Positions 9,160 through 17,745 of a DNA stretch of 33,471 bases are shown piece after piece. The first letter of the stretch is position 1; every line of letters starts with the position of its first letter. The DNA is from an uncultured Pelagibacteraceae bacterium (GTDB lineage: Bacteria > Pseudomonadota > Alphaproteobacteria > Pelagibacterales > Pelagibacteraceae). Both the position numbers and the translations under genes were made by a program. The stretch is taken from the NCBI GenBank assembly GCA_902515095.1, contig CABXTC010000010.1:1-33471 (forward strand), written 5' to 3'. Under the pieces are notes generated by a model. It worked only from the letters and a program-made list of their open reading frames with translations. It was not told where the DNA came from and ran no database searches.

Positions 9160-10986
9160 ATGAATAATAATATTAGAAACATCACTATTATTGCCCATGT
9201 TGACCACGGCAAAACTACTTTAATCGACAATTTAATGAAACAAAGTGGTTCATTTAGAGAGAACGAAATTGTAGACGAAAGATTAATGGACTCAGGTGAA
9301 CTTGAAAAGGAAAGAGGAATTACAATTTTAGCTAAACCAGCATCAATTAATTGGAAAGACTCAAGAATTAATATCATCGATACCCCTGGTCACAGAGACT
9401 TTGCTGCGGAGGTAGAAAGAGTACTCAGCATGGCTGATGGTGCTTTATTATTGATAGACTCGGCTGAAGGAGTAATGCCTCAAACAAAATTTGTATTATC
9501 AAAAGCTTTGAAACAAGGTTTAAAACCAATTGTTGTTATAAATAAATTGGATAAATCCGATCAAAGAGCTAATGAAGTTTTAGATGAAACTTTTGATCTA
9601 TTTGTAAGTTTAGATGCTAATGAGGAACAATTAGATTTTCCTGTTTTATATGCAAGTGGAAGATCTGGGTGGGCTGATAAAGAAGTTGATGGTTTAAGAG
9701 AAAATTTAAACCCTTTGTTAGATCAAATTATTGATCATGTGAAACCAGCAGAACTAGATAAGTCAAAACCTTTTGCAATGTTATCAACATTACTTTATGC
9801 AGACAGTTTTTTAGGAAGAAGTTTGGTAGGTAGAATTACACAAGGAACTGCCAAAGCTAATCAGGCTATCAAAGCAATTAATCTCAAAGGTGAGAAAGTT
9901 GATGAAGGAAGACTTACAAAAATATTTAGATACGAAGGCACAAAAAAAGTTCCAATTGAAGTTGGAGAGGCAGGGGATATAGTTATTATTGCTGGTTTAG
10001 AAAAAGCAAATGTTGCCGACACGATATGTGATCTTGAAGTCAACAAACCTATCGCTGCAACTCCTATTGACCCTCCAACAATGTCTATTAAAATTACAGT
10101 AAATACTTCTCCTCTAGCAGGTACAGAAGGGAAAAAACTTACTAGCACACAAATTAGAGATAGATTAATTCAAGAGGCACAAAACAATGTTGGAATTACT
10201 TTTTCAGAAAATAATGGGAATGATTCTTTTGTAGTAAGTGGTAGGGGTGAATTAATGTTAGAAATTTTACTAACACAAATGAGAAGAGAAGGTTTTGAGA
10301 TGACTGTTAGCCCTCCCAAAGTTCTATATAAAAAAAATGACAAGGGTGACAAACTTGAACCCTTGGAGGAAATTACTATGGATCTTGATGAAGAATATTC
10401 ATCTAAAATAATCGATTCTATGAATAGAAGAAAAGGGAAATTAATAGAATTAAAAGACACAGGTAAAAATAAAAAAAGATTAATATTCCACGCTCCAACA
10501 AGAGGTTTGATGGGATATACAAGTAGGTTTCTTACCCTTACAAAAGGTAATGGTGTAATTAATAGAATATTTCATGGATATGGTCCTTTTGAAGGTGAAA
10601 TGGAAGGAAGAAGAAATGGTGCTTTAATATCGATGGAACAAGGAAAAGCTGTGGCATTTGCAATTTTCAATTTACAAGCAAGAGGTGAGATGTTTGTAAC
10701 TCATAACGATCCTGTTTACCCTGGGATGATTGTTGGACTATCTCCGAAGCCTGGTGACATGATTATAAATGTTATGAAAGGAAAAAAACTGACCAATATG
10801 AGAACACAAGGAACTGATGAAAACGTTGTTCTTACTCCTGTAAGAAAAATGTCAATTGCAGAGCAATTAAGTATGCTTAATACTGATGAAGCTTTAGAAA
10901 TTACTCCAGAGTCTTGTAGATTAAGAAAAGCTATTCTTGATCCGCATGAGAGAAAAAGAAGTGAGAAATCAGGCGCTGCAGCCTAA
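9160..10986 (+). CDS. typA: Ribosome-associated GTPase TypA/BipA
   Basis: Translational GTPase of the EF-G/LepA superfamily that acts on the 50S subunit during stress and low-temperature growth; 608 residues, standard length. G1 is AHVDHGKTT (12-20), switch II region DTPGHRDFAAEVER (74-87), and NKLD (128-131) gives guanine specificity. Domain II, the EF-G-like domains (SGRGELMLEILLTQMRREGFEM) and the BipA C-terminal domain (TPVRKMSIAEQLSMLNTDE) are all present. The ATG is preceded by a 187-base divergent spacer shared with the helicase gene, where I can identify no confident promoter or operator. The stop codon overlaps the stop of the convergent membrane-protein gene by 4 bases. Confidence 0.97.
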   Translation: MNNNIRNITIIAHVDHGKTTLIDNLMKQSGSFRENEIVDERLMDSGELEKERGITILAKPASINWKDSRINIIDTPGHRDFAAEVERVLSMADGALLLIDSAEGVMPQTKFVLSKALKQGLKPIVVINKLDKSDQRANEVLDETFDLFVSLDANEEQLDFPVLYASGRSGWADKEVDGLRENLNPLLDQIIDHVKPAELDKSKPFAMLSTLLYADSFLGRSLVGRITQGTAKANQAIKAINLKGEKVDEGRLTKIFRYEGTKKVPIEVGEAGDIVIIAGLEKANVADTICDLEVNKPIAATPIDPPTMSIKITVNTSPLAGTEGKKLTSTQIRDRLIQEAQNNVGITFSENNGNDSFVVSGRGELMLEILLTQMRREGFEMTVSPPKVLYKKNDKGDKLEPLEEITMDLDEEYSSKIIDSMNRRKGKLIELKDTGKNKKRLIFHAPTRGLMGYTSRFLTLTKGNGVINRIFHGYGPFEGEMEGRRNGALISMEQGKAVAFAIFNLQARGEMFVTHNDPVYPGMIVGLSPKPGDMIINVMKGKKLTNMRTQGTDENVVLTPVRKMSIAEQLSMLNTDEALEITPESCRLRKAILDPHERKRSEKSGAAA

Positions 10987-11630
10987 TCGAAAATTTTATC
11001 AACTAAGTATAAACCTAAAGCAACACAGGGACCAATTCCAAAAGCAAATAATAAAGTTCCAACCCCTACCGTTCCACCTAAGTACCATCCAATACTTACA
11101 ACGGAGATTTCTAAAAATGCCCTTACAGCAGCAACTGGTAAGTTTGTTTGTTTTTGCAGACCAATCATCAAGCCATCTCTTGGTCCTGCTCCAAGATTGG
11201 ATATTAAATAAATACCTCCACCAATACCGACTGTAATTACTGAAATTATTGCTAAAATTAATTGATATAGGTAATTAGATGGGGTTGGGACAAATTTTAT
11301 ACAGAAATCAATCATCAATGCAATTATGATTGCATTTAATATTGTCCCTATTCCTGGTTTTTGACTAAGCGGTAACCACAAAATTAAAACTGTAACACTA
11401 ATCAAAAATGTTATTGTTCCTATACTTAAATTAACATTTAATGAAATACCTTGAGCTAAAACACTCCATGGAGAAGCACCGGTAAATGACACAATTAATA
11501 AACCTTCTCCAAGACCAAATAATATAAGACCAAAACATAAAAAAAAGAATGTAGAAAATTTTGGTTTAAAATTATAAGGCTTATCAGAACTCCAATTGAC
11601 CCTTGGTATTTTCTTAATTTTTAAAAACAT
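10983..11630 (-). CDS. YczE/YitT-like integral membrane protein
   Basis: 215 residues with about five to six hydrophobic segments and short polar links, no signal sequence. Pieces such as FGLGEGLLIVSFTGASPWSVLAQGIS and the repeated YLISNLGAGPRDGLMIGLQKQTNLPVAAVRAFLEIS resemble the YczE/YyaS/YitT membrane family, whose function is not established. The two halves carry a similar GASP/GAGP-x-(S/D)xL element, which suggests an internal duplication. The gene is convergent with and overlaps typA by 4 bases; a 50-base spacer separates its start from the divergent gene at 11681. It is probably monocistronic. Confidence 0.78.
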   Translation of the reverse strand: MFLKIKKIPRVNWSSDKPYNFKPKFSTFFFLCFGLILFGLGEGLLIVSFTGASPWSVLAQGISLNVNLSIGTITFLISVTVLILWLPLSQKPGIGTILNAIIIALMIDFCIKFVPTPSNYLYQLILAIISVITVGIGGGIYLISNLGAGPRDGLMIGLQKQTNLPVAAVRAFLEISVVSIGWYLGGTVGVGTLLFAFGIGPCVALGLYLVDKIFD

Positions 11631-11680
11631 TTTAATAAGTTATTTCTATTGTTCATAAAGTCTATTAGACTAGTTGTTAA

Positions 11681-12361
11681 ATGAAAAAAATTATAGTCAT
11701 TTTATTTCTTTTAATTTATCCAACAAATTCAATTGCTCATATTGGACATTACATTAAATATAAGAAAATTGAGATGGAGATTTTTCGAAATGGAGAGCTT
11801 ATTGGCTATAATCATTATTTTTTCAATAGAAATGGAACAGAAACTATTGTTACTAATCAAATTAAATTTACAGTTAAACTTTTAGGAGCAACGGTTTTCC
11901 AAATTGAGGGCTATAGCGAGGAAAAATATCTTAAAGATCAATTAGTTTCTTATAATTCAAAAACTTTACAAAACGACAAAAAAAAGTTTGTAAATTTGAC
12001 ATTTAATCAAAAAAATAAAAAATTTGATATTAAAGGCTCTTCCTACAATGGAGAAGCTTCAGCTAATAACGTGATTGGAAATTGGTGGAATCATAAAGTT
12101 TTACAAGCAAGTTCTCAAATAAGTCCAATTTCAGGGAGTATTAAGAATCAAGTAGTGACTTTTGTAGGCAAAGATAAAATAGATCTTTATGGAAAAGTTT
12201 ATGATGTTGATCATTTTACACTGAAATCTAAAGACATGAGTATACCGAAGGACAAAAGATTAGATTTTAATATTTGGTATGATCGTAAAAATTTAATGAT
12301 AATAAAAGTTTCTTATTCGAGAATGGGTAATTGGGAATATAAATTAAAGAATTTTGATTAA
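11681..12361 (+). CDS. Exported protein of unknown function (DUF6134-like)
   Basis: 226 residues. The first 19 residues form a standard Sec signal peptide (KK, hydrophobic core, then NSIA before HIGH), so the mature protein is probably periplasmic. The rest is beta-rich: KIEMEIFRNGELIGYNHYFFNRNG, TIVTNQIKFTVKLLGATVFQIEG, a GEAS/NWWNHKVLQ segment, then VDHFTLKSKD and a terminal FNIWYDRKNLMIIKVSYS strand pair. This layout reminds me of DUF6134 proteins (lipocalin- or LolA-like beta sheets that may bind hydrophobic ligands), but I am not certain of the family number. The stop is one base from that of the convergent FAD oxidoreductase. Confidence 0.68.
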   Translation: MKKIIVILFLLIYPTNSIAHIGHYIKYKKIEMEIFRNGELIGYNHYFFNRNGTETIVTNQIKFTVKLLGATVFQIEGYSEEKYLKDQLVSYNSKTLQNDKKKFVNLTFNQKNKKFDIKGSSYNGEASANNVIGNWWNHKVLQASSQISPISGSIKNQVVTFVGKDKIDLYGKVYDVDHFTLKSKDMSIPKDKRLDFNIWYDRKNLMIIKVSYSRMGNWEYKLKNFD

Positions 12362-12362
12362 T

Positions 12363-13334
12363 TTATTTTGAGATTTTTTTGAATAAATCCTGTGCGCTTA
12401 TCCATCCTGACTCTAATCTAGGTCCTACAAACCAATCAGCACAAACACCTAATCTTTTCCTAGGATCCCAATAGCTCTTTATTCTAAATGGTCTCGAATT
12501 TGAAGAGTATTTCCAACCATGGTTGAGTGAGTAATAAATTTTTGTTTTTTTGATATTTGAAAGTTTGAAAAATTTGTCGATCATAATTTTTGAATTCTTT
12601 TTTTTATTATTCTTATTTTTGTTAATCTTTTTATTAGCCCACTTAAATGTACTTTGAAGAGTCCATAAATCATATTTTGATTTAAATCTTTTTTTTGAGT
12701 TTTCATTACCAGCCCAACCAAGAATTGGGTCTTCAAAAAGATAGCTGCTATTTGAATTCTTACTTTTTTTTATAGCAACCATAGTAGTAATATTTGCATC
12801 CATTTTTATGGATTTATTTAAAAAGGGATTATCTATAAATTTTTTAGAGAGTTTTTTTAATTGTGGAAAAGGACAAGTCAAAATTAGGTTTTTAAAGGAT
12901 CTCAGTTTTCCATCATCAAATAACAAATGCCAGAGTTTATTTTTATAATAAATTTTTTTTAATTCACTTTGGTAGTTGCAATTAATTTTCTTTAGTAAAT
13001 ATTTGCTAATATCATTGTTTCCATTTTTACCAATTATTTTCAGATGTTTTTTATCCTCTTTTTTTTTTGAATTAAGAAAAATATGTCTGCCACCCCATAC
13101 CTTTAAAATTTTTTTTTTTACTAAATCTTTAGTAAATTTTTTAAATTCCACACTTTTTGGTGAAATATATTGGGTGCCATGATCAAAACCTGTTTTGCTT
13201 TTTATTCTTTTAAAGGATGCGCGACCTCCTGGGCCTCTTGCTTTGTCAAACAGAATTACCGAATATTTTTTATTAAGAAGGTTTGCAATTGTGGCTCCAG
13301 AAATGCCAGAGCCAATTATACAAAATTCACTCAT
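12363..13334 (-). CDS. FAD-dependent amine-oxidase-like (renalase-type) oxidoreductase
   Basis: 323 residues. N-terminal dinucleotide-binding fold with IGSGISGATIANLL (7-20; GxGxxG) and the ribose-binding acid at FDKARGPGGRAS (29-40), a typical flavin amine oxidase/renalase start. The C-terminus RLGVCADWFVGPRLESGWISAQDL is the second FAD contact seen in renalase-like proteins. The middle is very Lys/Asn-rich, with a KNKNNKKKNSK insertion near residue 245 that looks like AT-driven low complexity. The ATG overlaps the pmbA stop by 4 bases, so it is the third gene of a tldD-pmbA operon. The substrate is unknown. Confidence 0.85.
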   Translation of the reverse strand: MSEFCIIGSGISGATIANLLNKKYSVILFDKARGPGGRASFKRIKSKTGFDHGTQYISPKSVEFKKFTKDLVKKKILKVWGGRHIFLNSKKKEDKKHLKIIGKNGNNDISKYLLKKINCNYQSELKKIYYKNKLWHLLFDDGKLRSFKNLILTCPFPQLKKLSKKFIDNPFLNKSIKMDANITTMVAIKKSKNSNSSYLFEDPILGWAGNENSKKRFKSKYDLWTLQSTFKWANKKINKNKNNKKKNSKIMIDKFFKLSNIKKTKIYYSLNHGWKYSSNSRPFRIKSYWDPRKRLGVCADWFVGPRLESGWISAQDLFKKISK

Positions 13335-14647
13335 TTACCAGCAACAACCATCCCTTCTATCAACATGGTTGGTGAGTTAGTTGCATATTTTAACTCTAGG
13401 TCATTTGCTAAGGTAATATTTTGAAACATATTCTTAAAATTACCTGCTATGGTAATTTCATTTATTGGATACTTAAACTCTCCATTTTCTACTAAAAATC
13501 CAGTTGCTCCCACTGAGTAATCTCCAGTTACAATATTGCTTCCATGACCTATTGTTTCTGTAATGTAGAGACTTTTTGAATTTGAATTTAATAAATCTTT
13601 AAAACTAATATTTCCATTTTCAAAATAAAGATTACTTGTTCCTCCGCATCTTCCATTAGATTTGAGATTTAATTTTTTTCCATTGTAAGTATCAATCAGA
13701 TAATGTTTCAAAATTCCTTGATCCACTAGTTTGAGTGTATCGGTCTTTACTCCTTCACTATCAAAATTTCTTGAGCCTAAACCTTTGAGTATATCGGGTT
13801 TATCCAAGACATTAATTTTATCTGAAAATATTTTTTGATTCACTTTATCTTTTAAAAAAGAAGTTCCTCTTGATATTGCTGATGAAGAAATAGCACTCGC
13901 AAAGGTGCTTAATATTCCCTTGGCTATTCTTTTATCAAAAATTATAGCAATTTTTTCACTCCCAATTTTTTTTGGACTTAATTTTCGAATAGTTTGATTG
14001 GCAGCTAGTTTGCCTAATTCATCTGCGTCGTCCAAGTCTTTAAGAAAACATTTACTAGAATATTCATAATCTCTCTCCATACTTTTTTCATCTTTTGCAA
14101 CTGTTACACTTGATGAAGTGAATGAAGATGTTTTGTAACCATCACAAAAACCCTCGCTATTAGCTAAAACAAAATTTGATTTATTTTGTGTAAAACTAGA
14201 CTCAGTATTAATAATTTTTTGATCGTTAGAAGCAGCGGCTTCTAATTTTTTTAAATAATCTATTTTTTGATCATTCTCTATATGAGTATCATCATAGAGA
14301 TCTAAATCTTTAACTTCTTTTGCTAATAAATCTTTGTCTGGTAAAGAATTAAATTCATCCTCAGGTGTTTTTTTTGTAGTCTCAACGCATTTTTCAATCA
14401 AAATTTTTAGATTATCATTAAGTAAATTGGAAGAGGATATTGATGATTTTTTTTTACCAATGAAAGTAGTGATGCTTATACCTAGATCATCTGACCTATT
14501 AGATTCATCTAATTTTTTATTTCTAAAATTTACAGTTTCAGAAACTGAGTTTTTTACAACAACACTTGACTCTGTTGCACCTAATTTCTTCGCTAAACCT
14601 AAACAATATGATGCTTTTTTTTCTAAAAATTCTTGATCTTTAACCAT
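13331..14647 (-). CDS. pmbA: PmbA/TldE metalloprotease-family subunit
   Basis: 438 residues, the partner of TldD in the heteromeric TldD-TldE protease that degrades unfolded peptides and, in enterobacteria, matures microcin B17 and processes CcdA. Features include the SSVVVKNSVSETVNFRNKKLDESNRSDDLGISI N-terminal sheet in which substrate strands dock, GRCGGTSNLYFENG, and the C-terminal TGDYSVGATGFLVENGEFKYPINEITIAGN typical of PmbA. It lacks the HExxxH zinc site, as expected for this subunit. It starts immediately after the tldD stop (TAA-ATG) and its own stop overlaps the next gene by 4 bases. Confidence 0.94.
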   Translation of the reverse strand: MVKDQEFLEKKASYCLGLAKKLGATESSVVVKNSVSETVNFRNKKLDESNRSDDLGISITTFIGKKKSSISSSNLLNDNLKILIEKCVETTKKTPEDEFNSLPDKDLLAKEVKDLDLYDDTHIENDQKIDYLKKLEAAASNDQKIINTESSFTQNKSNFVLANSEGFCDGYKTSSFTSSSVTVAKDEKSMERDYEYSSKCFLKDLDDADELGKLAANQTIRKLSPKKIGSEKIAIIFDKRIAKGILSTFASAISSSAISRGTSFLKDKVNQKIFSDKINVLDKPDILKGLGSRNFDSEGVKTDTLKLVDQGILKHYLIDTYNGKKLNLKSNGRCGGTSNLYFENGNISFKDLLNSNSKSLYITETIGHGSNIVTGDYSVGATGFLVENGEFKYPINEITIAGNFKNMFQNITLANDLELKYATNSPTMLIEGMVVAGK

Positions 14648-16069
14648 TTAAAGTTTTGTGCCGCCTACTGTCATCTTATTGATTAATATAGATGGCTGCG
14701 CAACACCTACGGGGACGCCTTGTCCAGCTTTACCACATGTTCCAATACCAGGATCCATCATCATATCATTACCTACCATAGAAACTTCTTTTAAAATTGA
14801 AGGACCATCTCCAATTAACGTTGCACCTTTAATTGGTGATCCAATTTTGCCATTAACAATTTCATAAGCTTCAGTGCAATTAAATACAAATTTTCCAGAT
14901 GTAATATCAACTTGTCCACCACCAAAACTTACTGCGAAAATACCTTTGTCAACAGCTTTAATCATTTCTTCTTGAGACTGCTTACCACTAAGCATCATCG
15001 TATTTCTCATTCTTGGTAAAACTATATGTCTATAATTTTCTCTTCTTCCACTACCAGTAGATCTGGTTTTCATCAAACGTGCATTAAGTCTGTCTTGCAT
15101 AAAATTTTTTAAAATTCCATTTTCAATTAAAACAGTTTTTTCTGTTGGTGTTCCTTCATCATCAATTGTAAGACTACCTCTTCTATTATCAATAGTACCA
15201 TCATCAATAATTGTGACTCCCTCACTTGCAACTTTTTGGCCCATCAGATTATGAAAAGCTGAGGTTTTTTTTCTATTAAAATCTCCCTCTAAACCATGAC
15301 CAACAGCCTCATGAATTAGTATTGCTGGCCAACCAGGACCAAGTACAACCTTCATCTCACCTGCTGGCGCGGGTTTACTCTCTAAATTTACTGATGCAAT
15401 CCTTAAAGCTTCATCACAAACACTTTTCCAATTTTCATCTTTTAAATATGCGTCGTAAGATTGTCTTCCACCAACACCGTATACACCTGTTTCTTTTCTA
15501 CCATCTTTCTCCACCATAACTGACACATTAAATCTTACCAAAGGGCGAACATCTGACAAAGTCTCTCCACCTGATCTAATTATTTCTACAGACTTTTGCT
15601 CTCCTAAAAAATTAGCTGTAACTTGTTTAACCTTATCACCTTTGGATCGTAAATAATCATTTACATCGTTTAATATTTTAATTTTTTCATTAAGAGATTT
15701 TTGCTCAATAGGATTAATATTGTTATAATACTTTTTATTTGATTTAGGAATTTCATGATTATAAGTGCCTTTAACAGATTTTAATGTTGACTTTAAATTT
15801 TCTGAAGATTGTTTTAAAGAGTTCTTAGAAATTTCATTAGAATGAGAATAAGCAACCACTTCATCAGATATAGCTCTAAAACCAAATCCTAAATCTGAAT
15901 TATAACTGGAATTTTTAATTTTGTTATCGTCTAATAATATTGACTCAGATTTCGAATTTTCCAAATACAATTCACCATCATCACATTTTTGCAAAGTGTC
16001 TGAAATAATACTTTCAGCCTCTTTTCTAGATAGGTCAGATTTTTCGAAGAAATTACTCATAATAGACAT
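14648..16069 (-). CDS. tldD: TldD zinc metalloprotease subunit
   Basis: 473 residues, close to the family norm of about 480. Catalytic zinc site HEAVGH (253-258) followed by GLEGDFNRK. The C-terminus has GIGTCGKAGQGVPVGVAQPS, where the conserved Cys supplies the further metal ligand in TldD. The glycine-rich GFGFRAISDEVVAYSHSNE region near residue 65 belongs to the propeptide-like N-terminal domain. The first codon chosen is the ATG at 16069; another in-frame ATG three codons later is equally possible. First gene of the tldD-pmbA-FAD-oxidoreductase unit. Confidence 0.96.
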   Translation of the reverse strand: MSIMSNFFEKSDLSRKEAESIISDTLQKCDDGELYLENSKSESILLDDNKIKNSSYNSDLGFGFRAISDEVVAYSHSNEISKNSLKQSSENLKSTLKSVKGTYNHEIPKSNKKYYNNINPIEQKSLNEKIKILNDVNDYLRSKGDKVKQVTANFLGEQKSVEIIRSGGETLSDVRPLVRFNVSVMVEKDGRKETGVYGVGGRQSYDAYLKDENWKSVCDEALRIASVNLESKPAPAGEMKVVLGPGWPAILIHEAVGHGLEGDFNRKKTSAFHNLMGQKVASEGVTIIDDGTIDNRRGSLTIDDEGTPTEKTVLIENGILKNFMQDRLNARLMKTRSTGSGRRENYRHIVLPRMRNTMMLSGKQSQEEMIKAVDKGIFAVSFGGGQVDITSGKFVFNCTEAYEIVNGKIGSPIKGATLIGDGPSILKEVSMVGNDMMMDPGIGTCGKAGQGVPVGVAQPSILINKMTVGGTKL

Positions 16070-16154
16070 TAAATAGATTGTTTCATAAAATTTTCAACTA
16101 GAGTATTTTACGCATGTACATATGTGAGACAAATTAGTAATAAATTCTCTTATT

Positions 16155-16508
16155 ATGAAAGTTTATTTTAATAATTCTTGTAAAATTTGTAAGGCCGAAA
16201 TTGATCTTTATAAAAAAGAAAAAATAGATGAAATTGATTGGGTTGATATTACAGATAATGAGCTGGCTGAAAAAGAAACTTCTAAAGATAGTAAACAACT
16301 TTTAAGAAGACTTCATATCAAAGACGGTGAGAAAGTTTTAGGAGGTGCAGAGGCATTTTTGTTATTATGGAAAAAGATGCCAAAATATAAATTTCTTTAT
16401 AATTTTTTTAAACTACCAATAATTTTTAACGCTTTTTCTATTGTATATGAAGTAGTGGCTTTTTTTCTTTATCTTAAAAACAAAAAACAATTGAAAAAAA
16501 CTAACTAA
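16155..16508 (+). CDS. DCC-family (DUF393) thiol-disulfide oxidoreductase-like protein
   Basis: 117 residues with the N-terminal CxxC pattern YFNNSCKICKAEI (Cys9, Cys12), where the family usually has DGxCxxC. A LHIKDGEKVLGGAEAFLLLWKKMP segment follows, and the C-terminus is hydrophobic (FKLPIIFNAFSIVYEVVAFFLYL), probably one membrane-associated helix. Members are assumed to have a thioredoxin-like fold; the partner is not known. It is transcribed alone, divergent from tldD over 85 bases, and overlaps the convergent small membrane protein gene by 8 bases. Confidence 0.84.
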   Translation: MKVYFNNSCKICKAEIDLYKKEKIDEIDWVDITDNELAEKETSKDSKQLLRRLHIKDGEKVLGGAEAFLLLWKKMPKYKFLYNFFKLPIIFNAFSIVYEVVAFFLYLKNKKQLKKTN

Positions 16509-16794
16509 AGAAAAATAATAAAAATTTACTCAGTAAAGACATTGAAGATATAAACATTACTAAAACTATAGAATACATTAATAATACAATCTTATTTTTT
16601 TTTCTTCTAAGTCTCACAAAATCTTTATCATCTAAATCTGAAATATCTCTTTCTCCTACAACAGGATAGTCATAAGTAAATCTCCATGTACTATCACCAA
16701 GTCTTGAATCTAAATTATTAAAATAAGTTATCCAGGCTATAATGTATCTTAAAATTAAATATAAAATTATTAAAAAAATAGACCCTAAAATCAT
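16501..16794 (-). CDS. Small two-helix membrane protein, unknown family
   Basis: 97 residues. A hydrophobic helix at about 1-22, a polar central loop (NLDSRLGDSTWRFTYDYPVVGERDISDLDDKDF), a basic patch RLRRKKNK and a second helix at about 69-95. This is a helix-loop-helix hairpin in the inner membrane with the basic patch probably cytoplasmic. It lies 30 bases downstream of the coiled-coil gene on the same strand, so the two may be co-expressed and could work together at the membrane. I do not recognise the family. Confidence 0.68.
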   Translation of the reverse strand: MILGSIFLIILYLILRYIIAWITYFNNLDSRLGDSTWRFTYDYPVVGERDISDLDDKDFVRLRRKKNKIVLLMYSIVLVMFISSMSLLSKFLLFFFS

Positions 16795-16824
16795 AAAATA
16801 TAATACATAATTAAATCTAAATAT

Positions 16825-17745
16825 TTAATTATTATTTTTAGTTCTTTTTCTAGCAATGAGTTGTGTTAAGGAATCTACCATAGTGTCTGAAGCCTTAAAA
16901 ATATCAACATTTTTAAACTCATGAGAAAGATTTTTTTCTGGATTTGTTTTATCTTCAATAACAATTCCTTCATCTGGAGAATTATTTTTAATATAAATTA
17001 GAAGTAACCACTCATCATCTGATGACTCATCCCATTTGATAAAAACTTCTCCAGTTTCAAATCGTCTATCTATACATCGAAAAATAGACATGTCTCTTGT
17101 AATGTGTCTTTTATTTAATTGAAATACTAAACTGCTTGCACTTCTGTAGAAACTTTCTAGTGCAAATTCAATTTTTTGTCTTGCTAAAGTATATTCCTTT
17201 TCTTTTTCTAATAAAGTTTCTCTGTCTTCATCACCTTGAAGTTTGACACCTAATGCTTCGACTCTCTCTTTGATTTTTTGATCTCGAAGTAATCTGTATT
17301 TTTCTTTTAGTTTGTCAATTCTTTCTTGTAATTCAGAATAGTCTTCTCTTTTTTCTTTTAACGAAATTTTCTCAAGCTTTTCTAGTTCTTTAACTTCTCT
17401 TATTCTGAATTTTTCAATTTGTTTATCTAATCTTATTTGTTTTAAAAATTGTTTTTGCTTTTCTGCTTGTTCGATTCTTAAAAGCGCCTGTTCTTTTCTT
17501 AAAAATAATTTTATGTCTTTCGTTCTCTGTTTTTCTAATCTTTCCTCTTCTTTTAGCGTTTGCTCCTTCAGCTTTAATCTTAAATTTTCTTCTTCTTTTT
17601 TCTTTTTTGCATCTTCAATTTTTTCTTTTCTTTCTCTTTCAATTTTTTCTATTTTTATTCTTTTTTTTTCATCGGTTTTTAACACCTTATAATTAGAAAT
17701 TGTTTCTGAAATTTTGTCAAAAAAACTCTGAATGCTTTTTTCCAA
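16825..17745 (-). CDS. Coiled-coil protein with C-terminal globular domain, start uncertain
   Basis: At least 306 residues if started at the TTG at 17745, which lacks a ribosome binding site. Residues about 25-200 are a long charged coiled coil (KIERERKEKIEDAKKKKEEEN, LRLKLKEQTLKEEERLEKQR and so on). Residues about 200-306 form a compact domain with FRCIDRRFETGEVFIKWDES and WLLLIYIKNN strands. I recognise no family. The frame stays open upstream to a TAA at about 17956; that upstream part (SLVLKLVRFQLSLKPQFNFKFNFG) looks like real protein, yet no ATG occurs until 18024, in the same frame but beyond the TAA. The true N-terminus may therefore be frame-broken. Preceded by cfa and followed by a small membrane protein on the same strand. 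Confidence 0.75.
   Translation of the reverse strand: MEKSIQSFFDKISETISNYKVLKTDEKKRIKIEKIERERKEKIEDAKKKKEEENLRLKLKEQTLKEEERLEKQRTKDIKLFLRKEQALLRIEQAEKQKQFLKQIRLDKQIEKFRIREVKELEKLEKISLKEKREDYSELQERIDKLKEKYRLLRDQKIKERVEALGVKLQGDEDRETLLEKEKEYTLARQKIEFALESFYRSASSLVFQLNKRHITRDMSIFRCIDRRFETGEVFIKWDESSDDEWLLLIYIKNNSPDEGIVIEDKTNPEKNLSHEFKNVDIFKASDTMVDSLTQLIARKRTKNNN

Noticed and set aside
16070..16154. Short intergenic stretch as a tRNA or small RNA gene
   Set aside because: No cloverleaf or TTC-A-A T-loop can be drawn; other spacers were examined with the same result.
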